Assembly: GCF_028745515.1 (NCBI RefSeq)
Contig: NZ_JAQZSG010000034.1
Span: forward strand, 8,206-50,438
Reading direction: 5' to 3'
DNA from: Paenibacillus thermotolerans
Lineage (GTDB): Bacteria > Bacillota > Bacilli > Paenibacillales > YIM-B00363
Length of the DNA stretch: 42,233 bases
Under the pieces are notes generated by a model. It searched no databases, was not told the DNA's origin, and saw nothing but the letters and a program-made list of their open reading frames with translations. Below are positions 16,557 to 25,192 of the stretch, piece by piece. The position numbers were made by a program, and so were the translations under genes. Within the stretch, counting starts at the first letter, position 1, and each line of letters begins with the position of its first letter.

Positions 16557-17603
16557 ATGCACGATATGATTATGTCGATATTGGATTGGGTGGCGCAGCT
16601 CGGATATTGGGGCATTATGATCGGTCTTATGGTGGAAGTTATTCCAAGCGAAATCGTGCTTTCATACGGCGGTTACCTTGTTTCAAAACAACAAATTTCG
16701 TTTGAAGGCGCAGTTCTATTCGGCACGATCGGAGGAACGATCGCCCAGCTGTTCGTCTATTGGATCGGCAGGTACGGCGGGCGCCCGTTTTTGGAGAAAT
16801 ACGGCAAGTACATACTGATCAATAAGCACCACATCGATATAGCGGAAAAATGGTTCGACCGTTACGGCACAGGGGTTATTTTTACGGCCAGGTTCATTCC
16901 CGTCGTCCGGCACGCGATTTCGATTCCGGCGGGAATCGCCCGCATGCCGCTCGGCCGCTTTACGCTGCTGACGACGCTAGCCGTTATTCCGTGGTCGATC
17001 CTGTTTATTGCCCTCGGAAAGTCGCTCGGCGAAAACTGGGAAAATATCGACGAGGTTGCAGGCTCTTATGTGCAGCCGGCGATTTATGCGGCGGTGGCGC
17101 TGCTCGTTATGTACGCGGCGTGGAAATGGTACCGCGGCCGTCAGGAACGAGCGGGCAAAGCGGAAGCCCGCGCAGCCTCCGAAGAGCAATCCGCGGAACG
17201 CGAGCTTGCGAAGCTCGGCGAGCGGTATGTCGTCTTTAACGGCGTGAATGTCCGCGCGGGAGGCCGCGAGCAGCGGTTCGACTATTTGGCGGTCGGTCCG
17301 AACGGGCTGTTCCATATCGAATCGGAGGTTCAGGACGGGCAAGACCCGACTTCGCCGCTCTACCGGAGCGAGTATGCGCTGAAGGAGCTTCTCCGCTCGG
17401 AAGGGATCAATGCCGACACAGTCGGCGTTCTCGTTGCGGAGGAACCGGACCCGCGGATGCGGCAAAGCGGCTCGGCCTTCGCGGTTGTAAGCGTGAAGGA
17501 GCTTGCGCGGTACATACGGGAGCGCAAGGCGAAGCATACGTTGGACTCCGAGGCGGTTCAAACGATCGCGGCATTGATTCGCGCCAGCACGGTCGCCGAA
17601 TGA
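16557..17603 (+). CDS. DedA-family membrane protein fused to a C-terminal NERD-like domain
   Basis: The protein has 348 residues from the ATG at 16557, preceded by AAAGGCGG. Residues 1-195 are a DedA/SNARE-associated (VTT) protein, with EVIPSEIVLSYGG near residue 27 and FTARFIPVVRHAISIPAG near 109. DedA proteins move undecaprenyl phosphate or other lipids across the membrane. A charged linker (residues 193-215) leads to a NERD-like domain at about 211-300, with FDYLAVGPNGLFHIES. NERD nucleases carry D...ExK; here Asp242 and Glu255 remain but the Lys position is Glu257. The domain may therefore be non-catalytic. The topology puts it in the cytoplasm. Confidence 0.82.
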   Translation: MHDMIMSILDWVAQLGYWGIMIGLMVEVIPSEIVLSYGGYLVSKQQISFEGAVLFGTIGGTIAQLFVYWIGRYGGRPFLEKYGKYILINKHHIDIAEKWFDRYGTGVIFTARFIPVVRHAISIPAGIARMPLGRFTLLTTLAVIPWSILFIALGKSLGENWENIDEVAGSYVQPAIYAAVALLVMYAAWKWYRGRQERAGKAEARAASEEQSAERELAKLGERYVVFNGVNVRAGGREQRFDYLAVGPNGLFHIESEVQDGQDPTSPLYRSEYALKELLRSEGINADTVGVLVAEEPDPRMRQSGSAFAVVSVKELARYIRERKAKHTLDSEAVQTIAALIRASTVAE

Positions 17604-17612
17604 TCGGTCGGG

Positions 17613-17641
17613 TTGGTTGCGGGGGCAGCTTTTGGTAAAAT
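17613..17641 (+). promoter_or_regulatory. promoter for the thioredoxin-like/MBL/DUF2905 genes
   Basis: TTGGTT (17613-17618), a 17-base spacer, then TAAAAT (17636-17641), 35 bases before the start codon. Confidence 0.5.
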
Positions 17642-17676
17642 AGGGGCGTACACAAACGAACGGAGGCGGGAAACGT

Positions 17677-18243
17677 ATGGCAAAGCAATTAGCGGACAAA
17701 ATGGGCAAGGGGATTTCCCCGCAAGCCTTTATCGACGGGATGACGAAAAATCAGGATAAATTTCTTGAATGGGGACAGGCGTTCGAATGGAAGAACGAGG
17801 ACGACAAGGAGTTTTTTGAAAGCTTGAACAACCGCGACGACCTGCGCTGTCTCATTATCGCGGCGGATTGGTGCGGGGACGTCGTGCGCAACGTGCCGGT
17901 CGTGCTGAAGGCGATGGAAGCCGGCGGCGTTCCGACGGAAATGTTCGTGCAGGAGCAGCATATGGATCTCATGGACCAGTTCCTCATTTTGGGCGGCAGG
18001 TCGATTCCGGTCGTTATTTTCGTCGATACGGGCGGCTTCGTCCTCGGTCAGTGGGGTCCGCGTCCGACCTACATTCAGGAGCCGATGGTGCGGTTCAAGG
18101 CCGAAAATCCGGACCGGGAAGCGCCGGATTACCAAGAGAAGCTGGCCGAGACGCGTAAGGAAATTATGGCGCGGTACGGCGAGGGTACCGGCTACCGGCA
18201 GCTGATCGTGAAAGAGCTGCGCGAACTTATTTCGACGTTCTAA
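17677..18243 (+). CDS. thioredoxin family protein with a single active-site cysteine
   Basis: This 188-residue cytosolic protein has a thioredoxin-like core at about residues 55-130. The active-site region reads AADWCGDVVRNVP, so only the first Cys of the usual CxxC is present. The cis-Pro follows in GGRSIPVVIF. Long helical extensions lie on both sides (residues 1-50 and 140-188). It has no signal peptide. A one-Cys site suggests a monothiol or bacilliredoxin-like role, not ordinary dithiol reduction. The ATG follows GGAGGCGGG. It leads a run of three plus-strand genes with gaps of 15 and 9 bases. Confidence 0.82.
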   Translation: MAKQLADKMGKGISPQAFIDGMTKNQDKFLEWGQAFEWKNEDDKEFFESLNNRDDLRCLIIAADWCGDVVRNVPVVLKAMEAGGVPTEMFVQEQHMDLMDQFLILGGRSIPVVIFVDTGGFVLGQWGPRPTYIQEPMVRFKAENPDREAPDYQEKLAETRKEIMARYGEGTGYRQLIVKELRELISTF

Positions 18244-18258
18244 GAGAGGCATCGGAGC

Positions 18259-18885
18259 ATGACACTGCAAATCGAAACATTCGCGTTGGGCCAGCTAAGC
18301 ACGAACGCTTATCTCGTATTCGACGCCGACAAAAACCGCGGCTTCGTGATCGACCCCGGGCAAAACCCGCAAAGACTGCTGAAGCGAATCGAGGGAATGG
18401 ACATCGAGGCGATCGTTCTGACGCACGCCCACTTCGACCACATGGCCGGCGTAGACGAGCTGCGCAAGCTGAAGGGCTGTCCGGTGTTCCTGCACGATGC
18501 GGAGGCCGATTGGCTGACGGACCCGAAGCTGAACGGCTCCGCGAGGTGGCCGGACGTTACCGGTCCGGTAACGACGGAGCCGGCGGAGCACGCGCTCGAT
18601 GACGGCATGCAGCTGAAGCTGCTGGGCGAGACGTTCCGCGTGCTGCATACTCCCGGCCACTCGCCGGGCAGCGTGACGATCGTATGGGGCGGGTATGCGT
18701 TCGGCGGAGACGTGCTGTTCAAGCTCGGCGTCGGGCGAACCGACCTGCCGGGCGGCAGCAGCCGCGAGCTGTACGACTCGATCCACGACAAGCTGTTTCG
18801 CCTGCCGGGGGAGACGGTCGTGCTGCCCGGACACGGACCGAAGACGACGATCGCGTATGAAAAAGAAAATAATCCTTATGTGTGA
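18259..18885 (+). CDS. MBL-fold metallo-hydrolase (YqgX/glyoxalase II-like)
   Basis: This 208-residue protein has the metallo-beta-lactamase motif THAHFDHMAG (His56, His58, Asp60, His61). Further metal ligands are in LHTPGHSPGS, the Asp of FGGDVLF and the C-terminal His in VLPGHGPKT. It has the short form of YqgX-like proteins, which resemble glyoxalase II or persulfide dioxygenase, but the C-terminal substrate domain of true glyoxalase II is missing. The insertion EADWLTDPKLNGS is typical of this Bacillales group. It probably hydrolyses a thioester. It starts 15 bases after the thioredoxin-like gene. Confidence 0.88.
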   Translation: MTLQIETFALGQLSTNAYLVFDADKNRGFVIDPGQNPQRLLKRIEGMDIEAIVLTHAHFDHMAGVDELRKLKGCPVFLHDAEADWLTDPKLNGSARWPDVTGPVTTEPAEHALDDGMQLKLLGETFRVLHTPGHSPGSVTIVWGGYAFGGDVLFKLGVGRTDLPGGSSRELYDSIHDKLFRLPGETVVLPGHGPKTTIAYEKENNPYV

Positions 18886-18894
18886 GGATGCGGT

Positions 18895-19116
18895 ATGAAT
18901 CCGGCGGCGAAGTTTCTGATTGCGGCAGGCGTCGTATTGATCATAGCGGGACTCGTTTGGCAGTTCGGGGGGAAGTATTTGCAATGGCTCGGCAAACTGC
19001 CCGGCGACATTGCGGTCGAGAAGGAGAACGTACGCTTTTACTTTCCGATCGTCACGTGCATTGTAATTAGCGTCGCCGGCTCTTTGATCATGTATTTGTT
19101 CCGGTTGTTCCGGTAA
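18895..19116 (+). CDS. DUF2905 small membrane protein
   Basis: This 73-residue protein has two membrane helices (about residues 6-26 and 47-70), joined by the conserved loop LGKLPGDIAVEKENVRFYFPI. That pattern is DUF2905, a small bacterial membrane family of unknown function. The ATG at 18895 follows GAGGATGCGGT, nine bases after the MBL gene stop, so it is probably the last gene of that operon. Confidence 0.88.
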   Translation: MNPAAKFLIAAGVVLIIAGLVWQFGGKYLQWLGKLPGDIAVEKENVRFYFPIVTCIVISVAGSLIMYLFRLFR

Positions 19117-19132
19117 CCTCGGGCGGTTTGCG

Positions 19133-19342
19133 CTACCGGTTTGCTTTGAAGTGAACCAGCGCGGTGTATAACATTTTATTGCGAAGCGGGTCGAACGTGA
19201 CCTGATGCTGGACGGAGTGGACCGTTAACAACAACGCTTTGTTGTTTTCGATCTGCTCCTCCATTTTTTTCTCCAGCGACTTCAGATCGTACGCCTCGAA
19301 AAACTCGATTTTGTTCTCGATTTTATCCAGAACGAAGTCCAT
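19133..19342 (-). CDS. DUF2536 family protein (YrzA-like)
   Basis: The protein has 69 residues from the ATG at 19342, which follows AAAGGTGG. A longer frame to 19432 lacks a ribosome site. It has the DUF2536 look: MDFVLDKIENKIEFFEAYDLKSL, then QIENNKALLLTVHSVQHQ and the ending YTALVHFKA. It is soluble, with a charged helix followed by beta strands. Its function is unknown and it is restricted to Bacillales as far as I recall. It is convergent with the DUF2905 gene. Confidence 0.8.
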   Translation of the reverse strand: MDFVLDKIENKIEFFEAYDLKSLEKKMEEQIENNKALLLTVHSVQHQVTFDPLRNKMLYTALVHFKANR

Positions 19343-19464
19343 GGAACGCAACCACCTTTCTTCAGAAGTTCGGCATTTCATATTATAGCAAAAACGGCCG
19401 GCATTCAAAGAGGGGTGCTGATTAGCGGACAAACGGTTCCGTTACTTCTTGCACAAAACGCACA

Positions 19465-19495
19465 AAAAAAGGCTCCCTCACGAATGCGCGAGGGA
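19465..19495 (-). terminator. terminator of the amino-acid ABC operon
   Basis: On the plus strand, AAAGGCTCCCTC (19468-19479) pairs with GAGGGAGCCTTT. The A run before the left arm becomes the T tract on the minus strand. It lies just past the stop of the ATPase gene. Confidence 0.9.
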
Positions 19496-19508
19496 GCCTT
19501 TCTATCCG

Positions 19509-20240
19509 TTACAGCACCTTGGACAAAAACAGCTTCGTCCGATCGTTCTGCGGCGTATCGAACAGCTGCTCCGGCGTCCCTTGCTCAAGAATGACGCCTT
19601 GGTCCATGAAGACGACGCGGTCGCCCACCTCGCGGGCGAAGCCCATCTCGTGCGTCACGACGACCATCGTCATGCCTTCCGAAGCGAGCTGCTTCATGAC
19701 GGCCAGCACCTCGCCGACCATCTCAGGATCAAGCGCGGACGTCGGCTCGTCGAACAGCATAATTTTGGGCTCCATCGCAAGCGCCCGGGCAATGGCGACA
19801 CGCTGCGCCTGACCTCCCGAGAGGGAGGCCGGGAATGCGTTCGCTTTCTCCGCCAGTCCGACCTTCGTCAGCAGCTCCATCGCCTTGGCGACCGCCGTTT
19901 CCTTCGATTGCTTACGAACCTGCAGCGGGGCGAGCGTAATGTTGTCGATGACCCGCAAATGCGGGAACAAATTGAACGATTGGAACACCATGCCGATCTC
20001 GGTGCGAATCCGGTTCAGTTCGGAATCCTTTACGTTCAGCGACGCGCCTTCGACCGCAATGTCGCCGGTATCGTAGCTCTCCAGCCGGTTCAGGCAGCGA
20101 AGCAGCGTCGATTTGCCGGAGCCGGACGGCCCGATGATGACGACGACCTCTTTCTGCCGAACCTCGAGGTTAATATTTTTCAGCACATGGTGCTTGCCGA
20201 AGCTTTTGTTGATGTTTTCCACGCGAATCATTGCGCTCAT
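19509..20240 (-). CDS. polar amino-acid ABC transporter ATP-binding protein (GlnQ-like)
   Basis: This 243-residue ATPase has all the family motifs: Walker [10 protein letters not shown] near residue 38, a Q-loop at FQSFNLFPH, signature [15 protein letters not shown], Walker [15 protein letters not shown] and the switch His in VVTHEMGFA. The pattern matches GlnQ/ArtP/TcyC importers. It overlaps the permease gene by four bases (ATGA), so the two are translationally coupled. With the permease and the lipoprotein it makes a complete importer. The amino acid taken up cannot be told from the sequence. Confidence 0.95.
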   Translation of the reverse strand: MSAMIRVENINKSFGKHHVLKNINLEVRQKEVVVIIGPSGSGKSTLLRCLNRLESYDTGDIAVEGASLNVKDSELNRIRTEIGMVFQSFNLFPHLRVIDNITLAPLQVRKQSKETAVAKAMELLTKVGLAEKANAFPASLSGGQAQRVAIARALAMEPKIMLFDEPTSALDPEMVGEVLAVMKQLASEGMTMVVVTHEMGFAREVGDRVVFMDQGVILEQGTPEQLFDTPQNDRTKLFLSKVL

Positions 20241-20893
20241 GCCTTATTCAGCCTCCTCTCCGTATACTGGAGCAGCTTGCTGAGGGAGTAGGTTAAAATC
20301 AAGTAAATGACCGCAGCCGTCAAATAAGGCTCCCACACTCTAAGGTACTGCCCCCGGAACGCGCTGGTCCAATACATCAGCTCTTGGGCGGCGATAATCG
20401 ATACGAGCGAGGAATCCTTCACCAGCACGATAAACTCGTTGCCGAACGGCGGGATCATCCGCTTGACCGCCTGAGGCAAAATAACGAAGCGCATCGTTTG
20501 AGCATGCGACATGCCGAGCGACCGCGCCGCTTCGGTTTGCCCTTTGTCGATCGACTGAATGCCGGCCCGGAAAATTTCCGCCGTATAGGCGGCGGAATTT
20601 AACGATAAGGCCACTATAGCGGCGGTAATGGCATCCGTCTTGCCGATGACCAGAGGGACGAGGCCGAAATGCACGATCAAAATTTGAACGAGAAGAGGCG
20701 TTCCTCTGAAGAGGTGAATATACCCGCTGGCTAAATAGGAAGCGATAATATTAGCCGACATTTTCGCCCACGCCAGCACCAGTCCGAGCACGGACCCGAA
20801 GACGACGCCCGCGGCGGAAATGCCGATTGTGACTAAAGCTCCTCTCAGCAGCAGCGGCAAATATCCGGTAATTAAGTCAAAACGAAAATCCAT
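20237..20893 (-). CDS. polar amino-acid ABC transporter permease
   Basis: This 218-residue permease of the HisM/GlnP type has about five membrane helices. It holds the amino-acid permease motifs [14 protein letters not shown] and the EAA loop [32 protein letters not shown] (described by position, about 120-150), which docks on the ATPase. The ATG at 20893 follows AAGGGGCG. It lies 23 bases after the lipoprotein gene. One permease only is present, so it should act as a homodimer. Confidence 0.94.
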   Translation of the reverse strand: MDFRFDLITGYLPLLLRGALVTIGISAAGVVFGSVLGLVLAWAKMSANIIASYLASGYIHLFRGTPLLVQILIVHFGLVPLVIGKTDAITAAIVALSLNSAAYTAEIFRAGIQSIDKGQTEAARSLGMSHAQTMRFVILPQAVKRMIPPFGNEFIVLVKDSSLVSIIAAQELMYWTSAFRGQYLRVWEPYLTAAVIYLILTYSLSKLLQYTERRLNKA

Positions 20894-20916
20894 AGGGACG
20901 CCCCTTCAATCGATAA

Positions 20917-21738
20917 TTATTGTTGTTCCAACAGTTTTGCCGTATCCGGCTCATTACCGTTAAACCATTTCTTATATATTTCCGCATATGTTCCGTTCTC
21001 AATCACCGCTTGGATGGCCGGGTCAAGCTTCGCCTTCAGCTCGCTTCCCTTCGGCAGCAGCACGCCGTAGAATTCGGACCCGAAGTTGTCGGGGTCGATA
21101 ATGGATTTGAATTTCTTATTCGGGTTGTTCAATACATACTCCGCAACGACCGCCATGTCGGCAACGACCGCGTCAACGCCGCCCGAATCGAGCTCCATCA
21201 AAGCGACCGCGTTGCTGTCGAATTTTTTCAGATTCGCGTTGTCGGCACCCATAATTCCGGACATCAGGATGTCCGCAGTGGTGGATACTTGGACGGCAAC
21301 CTTCTTATCCTTCAGGTCCAGCGCGTTTTGGATCGAGCTGTCTTCCTTCGTCAAAATCATATTCGTGGATTCGAAGTACGCTCTGGAGAAGTCATACGTT
21401 TGTTTGCGTTCGTCGGAAATCGTGACGCTGGAAACCGCAGCGTCATATTCCTTGCCCGATTTTACCGCTTCAAGCAGCGTATCCCAGCCGACATTTTTCA
21501 ATTCGTACTTCAGGTTGGCTTCTTTCATGACCGCATCGATAAAATCGGCATCGAAGCCGGAAATCTTATCTTTATCCATGAACTCCATCGGCGCATAGGC
21601 GGCGTCGGTCGCGATCACGTATGTTTTCCCGCCGGCGTTGCCGCTGCCTTGCGTTTGATCTTGGTTTTTGGCGCCGCAGCCTGCCAGCAAGCCGACCGCC
21701 AGCATGGTGCAGAGTGCAAATGCGAACCCCTTTTTCAT
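20917..21738 (-). CDS. amino-acid ABC transporter substrate-binding lipoprotein (SBP family 3)
   Basis: The protein has about 273 residues from the ATG at 21738, which has AAGGAG upstream. The in-frame GTG at 21750 overlaps that ribosome site and is rejected. It begins with a lipoprotein signal ending in LLAGC, so Cys is lipidated and the protein sits on the outer face of the membrane. Family 3 features are VIATDAAYAPMEFMD, ISGFDADFIDAVMKEA, AAVSSVTISDERKQTYDFS and a C-terminal GTYAEIYKKWFN. It delivers a polar amino acid or cystine-like ligand to the permease. It leads the three-gene operon. Confidence 0.94.
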   Translation of the reverse strand: MKKGFAFALCTMLAVGLLAGCGAKNQDQTQGSGNAGGKTYVIATDAAYAPMEFMDKDKISGFDADFIDAVMKEANLKYELKNVGWDTLLEAVKSGKEYDAAVSSVTISDERKQTYDFSRAYFESTNMILTKEDSSIQNALDLKDKKVAVQVSTTADILMSGIMGADNANLKKFDSNAVALMELDSGGVDAVVADMAVVAEYVLNNPNKKFKSIIDPDNFGSEFYGVLLPKGSELKAKLDPAIQAVIENGTYAEIYKKWFNGNEPDTAKLLEQQ

Positions 21739-21811
21739 CTGTAGAAACACTCCTTGTCAATGATTAATTTATTATTAAAACAATAAATTTCTGAATCAGT
21801 TTAACAAGAAA

Positions 21812-21840
21812 TCGACAAATGGACAATAAATAGATAGAAT
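21812..21840 (+). promoter_or_regulatory. promoter for the LysE-type exporter
   Basis: TCGACA (21812-21817), a 17-base spacer, then TAGAAT (21835-21840). The divergent ABC operon must be driven from the same 134-base gap; TTGTTA with TATTGT on the minus strand is a weaker candidate for it. Confidence 0.45.
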
Positions 21841-21872
21841 GAAACCGGATTCTAGCAAAAAAAGGTTGTGAC

Positions 21873-22481
21873 ATGATGATCCTTCACGGTATTTTACTGG
21901 CGCTCGGCTTAATATTGCCTCTCGGCGTCCAAAATATTTTCGTCTTCAATCAGGGAGTGCTGGGGAGGCGTTATGTTCATTCCGTTCCGGCCGTGCTGAC
22001 GGCGTCGCTGTGCGACACGCTGCTCATTATGGCTGCCGTTTACGGGGTATCGGTCGTCGTGCTCGCCTTCGATTGGGTCAGGCTCGCGCTGATCTCGGCG
22101 GGCGTATTATTTCTAATGTATATGGGCGTTACGATATGGAAGAACAGCGCCGCGCCGCAAAGGAGCGAGCTCGGCGAAGCGTTCCCTCCGAGGAAGCAGG
22201 TCGCCTTCGCCATGATGGTTTCGCTGCTTAATCCGCACGCGATATTAGACACGATCGGAGTCATCGGAACGAGCTCGTTAAGCTATGAAGGGACGGACCG
22301 GCTTGTTTTTGCGCTGACATGCGCGGCGGTTTCTTGGGTTTGGTTTTTCTCGCTGGCGCTTGCGGGCACATTGCTGGGCAAGCTGGATGCTTCCGGACGC
22401 GGGCTGTTTATTATGAACCGCGTTTCGGCGCTGTTGATTTGGGGTTCCGCGGGATATTTGCTGTATTCGCTGTTTGTCTAG
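21873..22481 (+). CDS. LysE/ArgO family amino-acid exporter
   Basis: This 202-residue protein has about six membrane helices. The opening matches LysE/ArgO proteins: GILLALGLILPLGVQNIFVFNQG, with AVLTASLCDTLLI and LLNPHAILDTIGVIG following. These export basic amino acids, often arginine or lysine. It begins at ATG-ATG (21873 or 21876) with AAAGG upstream. It is divergent from an amino-acid importer, which suggests paired balance of a shared amino acid, though that is only inference. It lies 11 bases before the response-regulator gene and may be co-transcribed with it. Confidence 0.9.
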   Translation: MMILHGILLALGLILPLGVQNIFVFNQGVLGRRYVHSVPAVLTASLCDTLLIMAAVYGVSVVVLAFDWVRLALISAGVLFLMYMGVTIWKNSAAPQRSELGEAFPPRKQVAFAMMVSLLNPHAILDTIGVIGTSSLSYEGTDRLVFALTCAAVSWVWFFSLALAGTLLGKLDASGRGLFIMNRVSALLIWGSAGYLLYSLFV

Positions 22482-22492
22482 GGGGATAACGT

Positions 22493-23188
22493 ATGCCGAG
22501 ACGCATTCTGCTTGTGGAAGACGACATGGAAATAAGCCGGTTAATTGAAAGCCATTTGAAAAAGGAAAATTATGATGTAATTACCGCAATGGACGGCGAA
22601 CAAGCCGCAGCACGAATTGACGGGGAGGGGTTCGATCTTGTTTTGCTCGATTTGATGCTCCCTAAAGGTAACGGCATGGATTTGCTTAAGAAGATCAGGG
22701 AAAAAAGCGTCGTTCCCGTCTTGATTATATCGGCAAAGGACAGCGACCTCGATAAGGCGCTGGGTCTTGGCTTCGGCGCCGACGATTATGTAAGCAAGCC
22801 TTTCTCCATGATTGAATTGACTGCCAGAGTGCAGGCGGCCATCCGCAGAGCGACGCAATATGTCCCAACGGAAAGCCGGCCAATCGCGCATCGGATACAG
22901 TTTAAGGACCTAATCCTTGATTTTCATACCTTCTCCGCACAGGTCAAAGGCCGGGACGTGCAGTTCACCTCTAAGGAATTCCATATTTTGAAACTATTTT
23001 TAACTCATCAGAACCGGGTATTCACCAAGGAGCAAATCTATCGACTCATTTGGGAAGACGATTATTACGGGAATGAGAACGTCATTAATGTTCATATCCG
23101 CAGACTTCGTGAAAAAATAGAAGACGATCCGTCAAACCCTCAATATATTCGCACCGTTTGGGGAATCGGTTATAAGCTGGGTGTGTAA
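22493..23188 (+). CDS. OmpR/PhoB family response regulator
   Basis: This 231-residue protein has a receiver domain (residues 1-115) with the acidic pair at Glu9-Asp11, phospho-acceptor Asp53 in LVLLDLMLP, the Thr/Ser position in LIISAKDSD and the Lys in DDYVSKPF. A winged-helix domain follows (about 130-231), ending in the typical VWGIGYKLG. The ATG follows GGGGGATAACGT. It is paired with the histidine kinase three bases downstream. It probably controls the ABC transporter genes that follow; a candidate binding site lies before them. Confidence 0.95.
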   Translation: MPRRILLVEDDMEISRLIESHLKKENYDVITAMDGEQAAARIDGEGFDLVLLDLMLPKGNGMDLLKKIREKSVVPVLIISAKDSDLDKALGLGFGADDYVSKPFSMIELTARVQAAIRRATQYVPTESRPIAHRIQFKDLILDFHTFSAQVKGRDVQFTSKEFHILKLFLTHQNRVFTKEQIYRLIWEDDYYGNENVINVHIRRLREKIEDDPSNPQYIRTVWGIGYKLGV

Positions 23189-23191
23189 TGT

Positions 23192-24127
23192 ATGGTCATA
23201 ATCTTATGCGCGATGATTGCCTTTTTACTTATTCTGAACGGCTGGCAATATTTTTCCCGAAGAAGATGGAATCGCAATTTGCATGAAATTACGGATAAAA
23301 TAGCCGACATTATCGAACACGAAACGACCGAGAAGGTGCTCTTCCAAACCGAACATCAAGCCGTTCGGCGGCTGCTCATCCAAATGAACCGTCTTCTGGA
23401 CTACAACCAGAAGGTAATAGCGGATTACGCCAAAACCAAAGACAGCTTGAAGAAAATGATATCGAACATGTCCCATGATTTGAAAACTCCCCTGACCGTC
23501 ATTCTTGGCTATGCCGAGAAGCTGTATCACGGGAAACCGATGACCGAAGAAGAGGAAAAGCAGGTCATCATGCGTTTGAACGATAAAGTAAACGGTTTGG
23601 TCTCCTTGCTTAACCAATTTTTTGACCTTGTTAAAATCGAGTCGGAAGACTATAACATCCCGTTGACCAAACTATCGATCAATGAGATTTGCCGTCAAAG
23701 CGTACTCGAATTTTATGATTTGCTGCAATCTCGGGGGCTTCGGGTAGAGCTCGAAATTCCGGAGCGGCCCTTTTATATTATGGGCAATGAGCAGGCGCTG
23801 CATCGAATATTCAGCAATTTAATATCCAACTCGATTCGGTACGGAAGCGACGGGGGCGTATTCGGTGTAACGGTTCGGGAAGAAGGGGAAGCGATTGCCG
23901 TCGACGTATGGGATCGGGGAAAAGGAATTGCGGAGGTGCACCAAGACCGAGTATTCGAAAGACTATATACATTAGACGATGCCCGAAACCCGGAATTTCA
24001 GGGAAGCGGATTAGGCCTTAGCATTTCGAAACGGTTGACGGAGGCGATGGAAGGATCGATTCGATTAACGAGCCGGCCGTTTGAAAAAACGACGTTCACC
24101 TGTACTTTTAAGCAAGCGGCATATTAG
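23192..24127 (+). CDS. sensor histidine kinase with a single N-terminal membrane helix
   Basis: This 311-residue kinase has one membrane helix at about residues 2-22 and no visible extracellular domain. Next come a coiled-coil stretch (28-85), the H-box SNMSHDLKTPLTVILGY with phospho-His95, the N-box NLISNSIRYG, the G1 box VWDRGKGI and G2 GSGLGLSISK. Kinases with almost no outer domain usually sense within the membrane or through a partner transporter. The gene is read with its response regulator and closes with a terminator. Confidence 0.93.
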   Translation: MVIILCAMIAFLLILNGWQYFSRRRWNRNLHEITDKIADIIEHETTEKVLFQTEHQAVRRLLIQMNRLLDYNQKVIADYAKTKDSLKKMISNMSHDLKTPLTVILGYAEKLYHGKPMTEEEEKQVIMRLNDKVNGLVSLLNQFFDLVKIESEDYNIPLTKLSINEICRQSVLEFYDLLQSRGLRVELEIPERPFYIMGNEQALHRIFSNLISNSIRYGSDGGVFGVTVREEGEAIAVDVWDRGKGIAEVHQDRVFERLYTLDDARNPEFQGSGLGLSISKRLTEAMEGSIRLTSRPFEKTTFTCTFKQAAY

Positions 24128-24138
24128 ACTTCCCGAAG

Positions 24139-24163
24139 AGGTGTTCGTTCCGAACGCCTTTTT
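24139..24163 (+). terminator. terminator after the two-component genes
   Basis: AGGTGTTCG (24139-24147) pairs with CGAACGCCT (24151-24159) with one G-U pair and a TTC loop, then TTTT. Confidence 0.75.
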
Positions 24164-24168
24164 ATGTA

Positions 24169-24224
24169 CTTAAGAAACTTGTAAGGAATAAGAAAGAAAA
24201 AACATGCACTCCCTGATTTATGAT
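24169..24224 (+). promoter_or_regulatory. candidate response-regulator box and promoter for the ABC genes
   Basis: CTTAAG (24169-24174), AAA, then CTTGTAAG (24178-24185) resembles the direct-repeat sites (TTGTAAG-like) of OmpR-type regulators of peptide-antibiotic transporters. A -10 candidate TATGAT lies at 24219-24224 with no clear -35, as expected for an activated promoter. The operator call is inferred. Confidence 0.4.
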
Positions 24225-24268
24225 AGAGGAAATTCAAGAAACGATTTGTAGACGGGAGGGCCGCTTCA

Positions 24269-25192
24269 ATGAACGACGTCATTCGAACCCACGATCTGAC
24301 AAAAGCGGTTAGAGGCAAAACCATTGTTTCAAATGTAAATCTCCATGTAAAAAAAGGAGAGATCTACGGTTTGCTCGGACCTAACGGCGCCGGGAAAACA
24401 ACGATTATGAAAATGCTCACCGGACTATCCGTTCCCACTTCCGGAGAAATCTTACTGTTTGGCAAGAAGCTTGCCGAAACCTCAAAGGAAGGATTGAAGC
24501 GGGTCGGAAGCATCATTGAATATCCGATATTTTTCGAGCATTTAACGGCAATGGAAAATCTTCGGCTTCACTGCGAGTATATAGGCTTTTACGACAGGAA
24601 GGCTATTGCCCAAGCGCTGGATATGGTCCATTTGCAAGGGGTCGACGATAAGAAGGTGAAGGATTTCTCGCTGGGCATGAAGCAGCGCTTGGGGATCGTG
24701 CGGGCGATCATCACGAAGCCCGAGCTGATCGTGCTGGACGAACCGACCAACGGACTGGATCCCATCGGCATTAAAGACATGAGAGAGTTAATACGGATGC
24801 TCAACAAGGAATACGGCATTACCTTTCTCCTCTCCAGCCATATACTGGGGGAAATTGAGCAGGTGGCCGACAAAATCGGCGTCATTCAACACGGAACATT
24901 GGCGAGTGAAGCGGTGCTCGCGGATGTTCGAAAGCTGCGGACCGATTATATTGAGCTTGTGACATCGAATGTGCAAAAATCCGCCTATTTGCTTGAACAT
25001 GAGCTCCGAATCGTCAATATGAAAATCGTAAAGGACAATAGAATCCGGATTTATGATGCGGCCCCGTCCCTCGGCGAAATTTCAAAAATGTTAATCGCTC
25101 ACGATATTGAAATTGAGGAAATCCATAAGCATAAAAGTACGCTGGAGGATTATTTTTATCATCAAATCCAGGGAGGCGGAAACGTTGAATAA
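24269..25192 (+). CDS. BcrA-type ABC transporter ATP-binding protein
   Basis: This 307-residue ATPase has Walker A GPNGAGKTT near residue 38, the Q-loop region SIIEYPIFFEHLTAMENL, a signature in the short LSLG-like form DFSLGMKQRLGIVRAI, Walker B LIVLDEPTNGLDP and the switch His in LSSHILGEI. The C-terminal 90 residues are the extra domain seen in BcrA/SpaF/NukF-type bacitracin and lantibiotic transporters. It probably gives resistance or immunity to a cell-wall-acting peptide. The ATG at 24269 follows GGGAGGG. It overlaps the permease gene by eight bases. Confidence 0.9.
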   Translation: MNDVIRTHDLTKAVRGKTIVSNVNLHVKKGEIYGLLGPNGAGKTTIMKMLTGLSVPTSGEILLFGKKLAETSKEGLKRVGSIIEYPIFFEHLTAMENLRLHCEYIGFYDRKAIAQALDMVHLQGVDDKKVKDFSLGMKQRLGIVRAIITKPELIVLDEPTNGLDPIGIKDMRELIRMLNKEYGITFLLSSHILGEIEQVADKIGVIQHGTLASEAVLADVRKLRTDYIELVTSNVQKSAYLLEHELRIVNMKIVKDNRIRIYDAAPSLGEISKMLIAHDIEIEEIHKHKSTLEDYFYHQIQGGGNVE

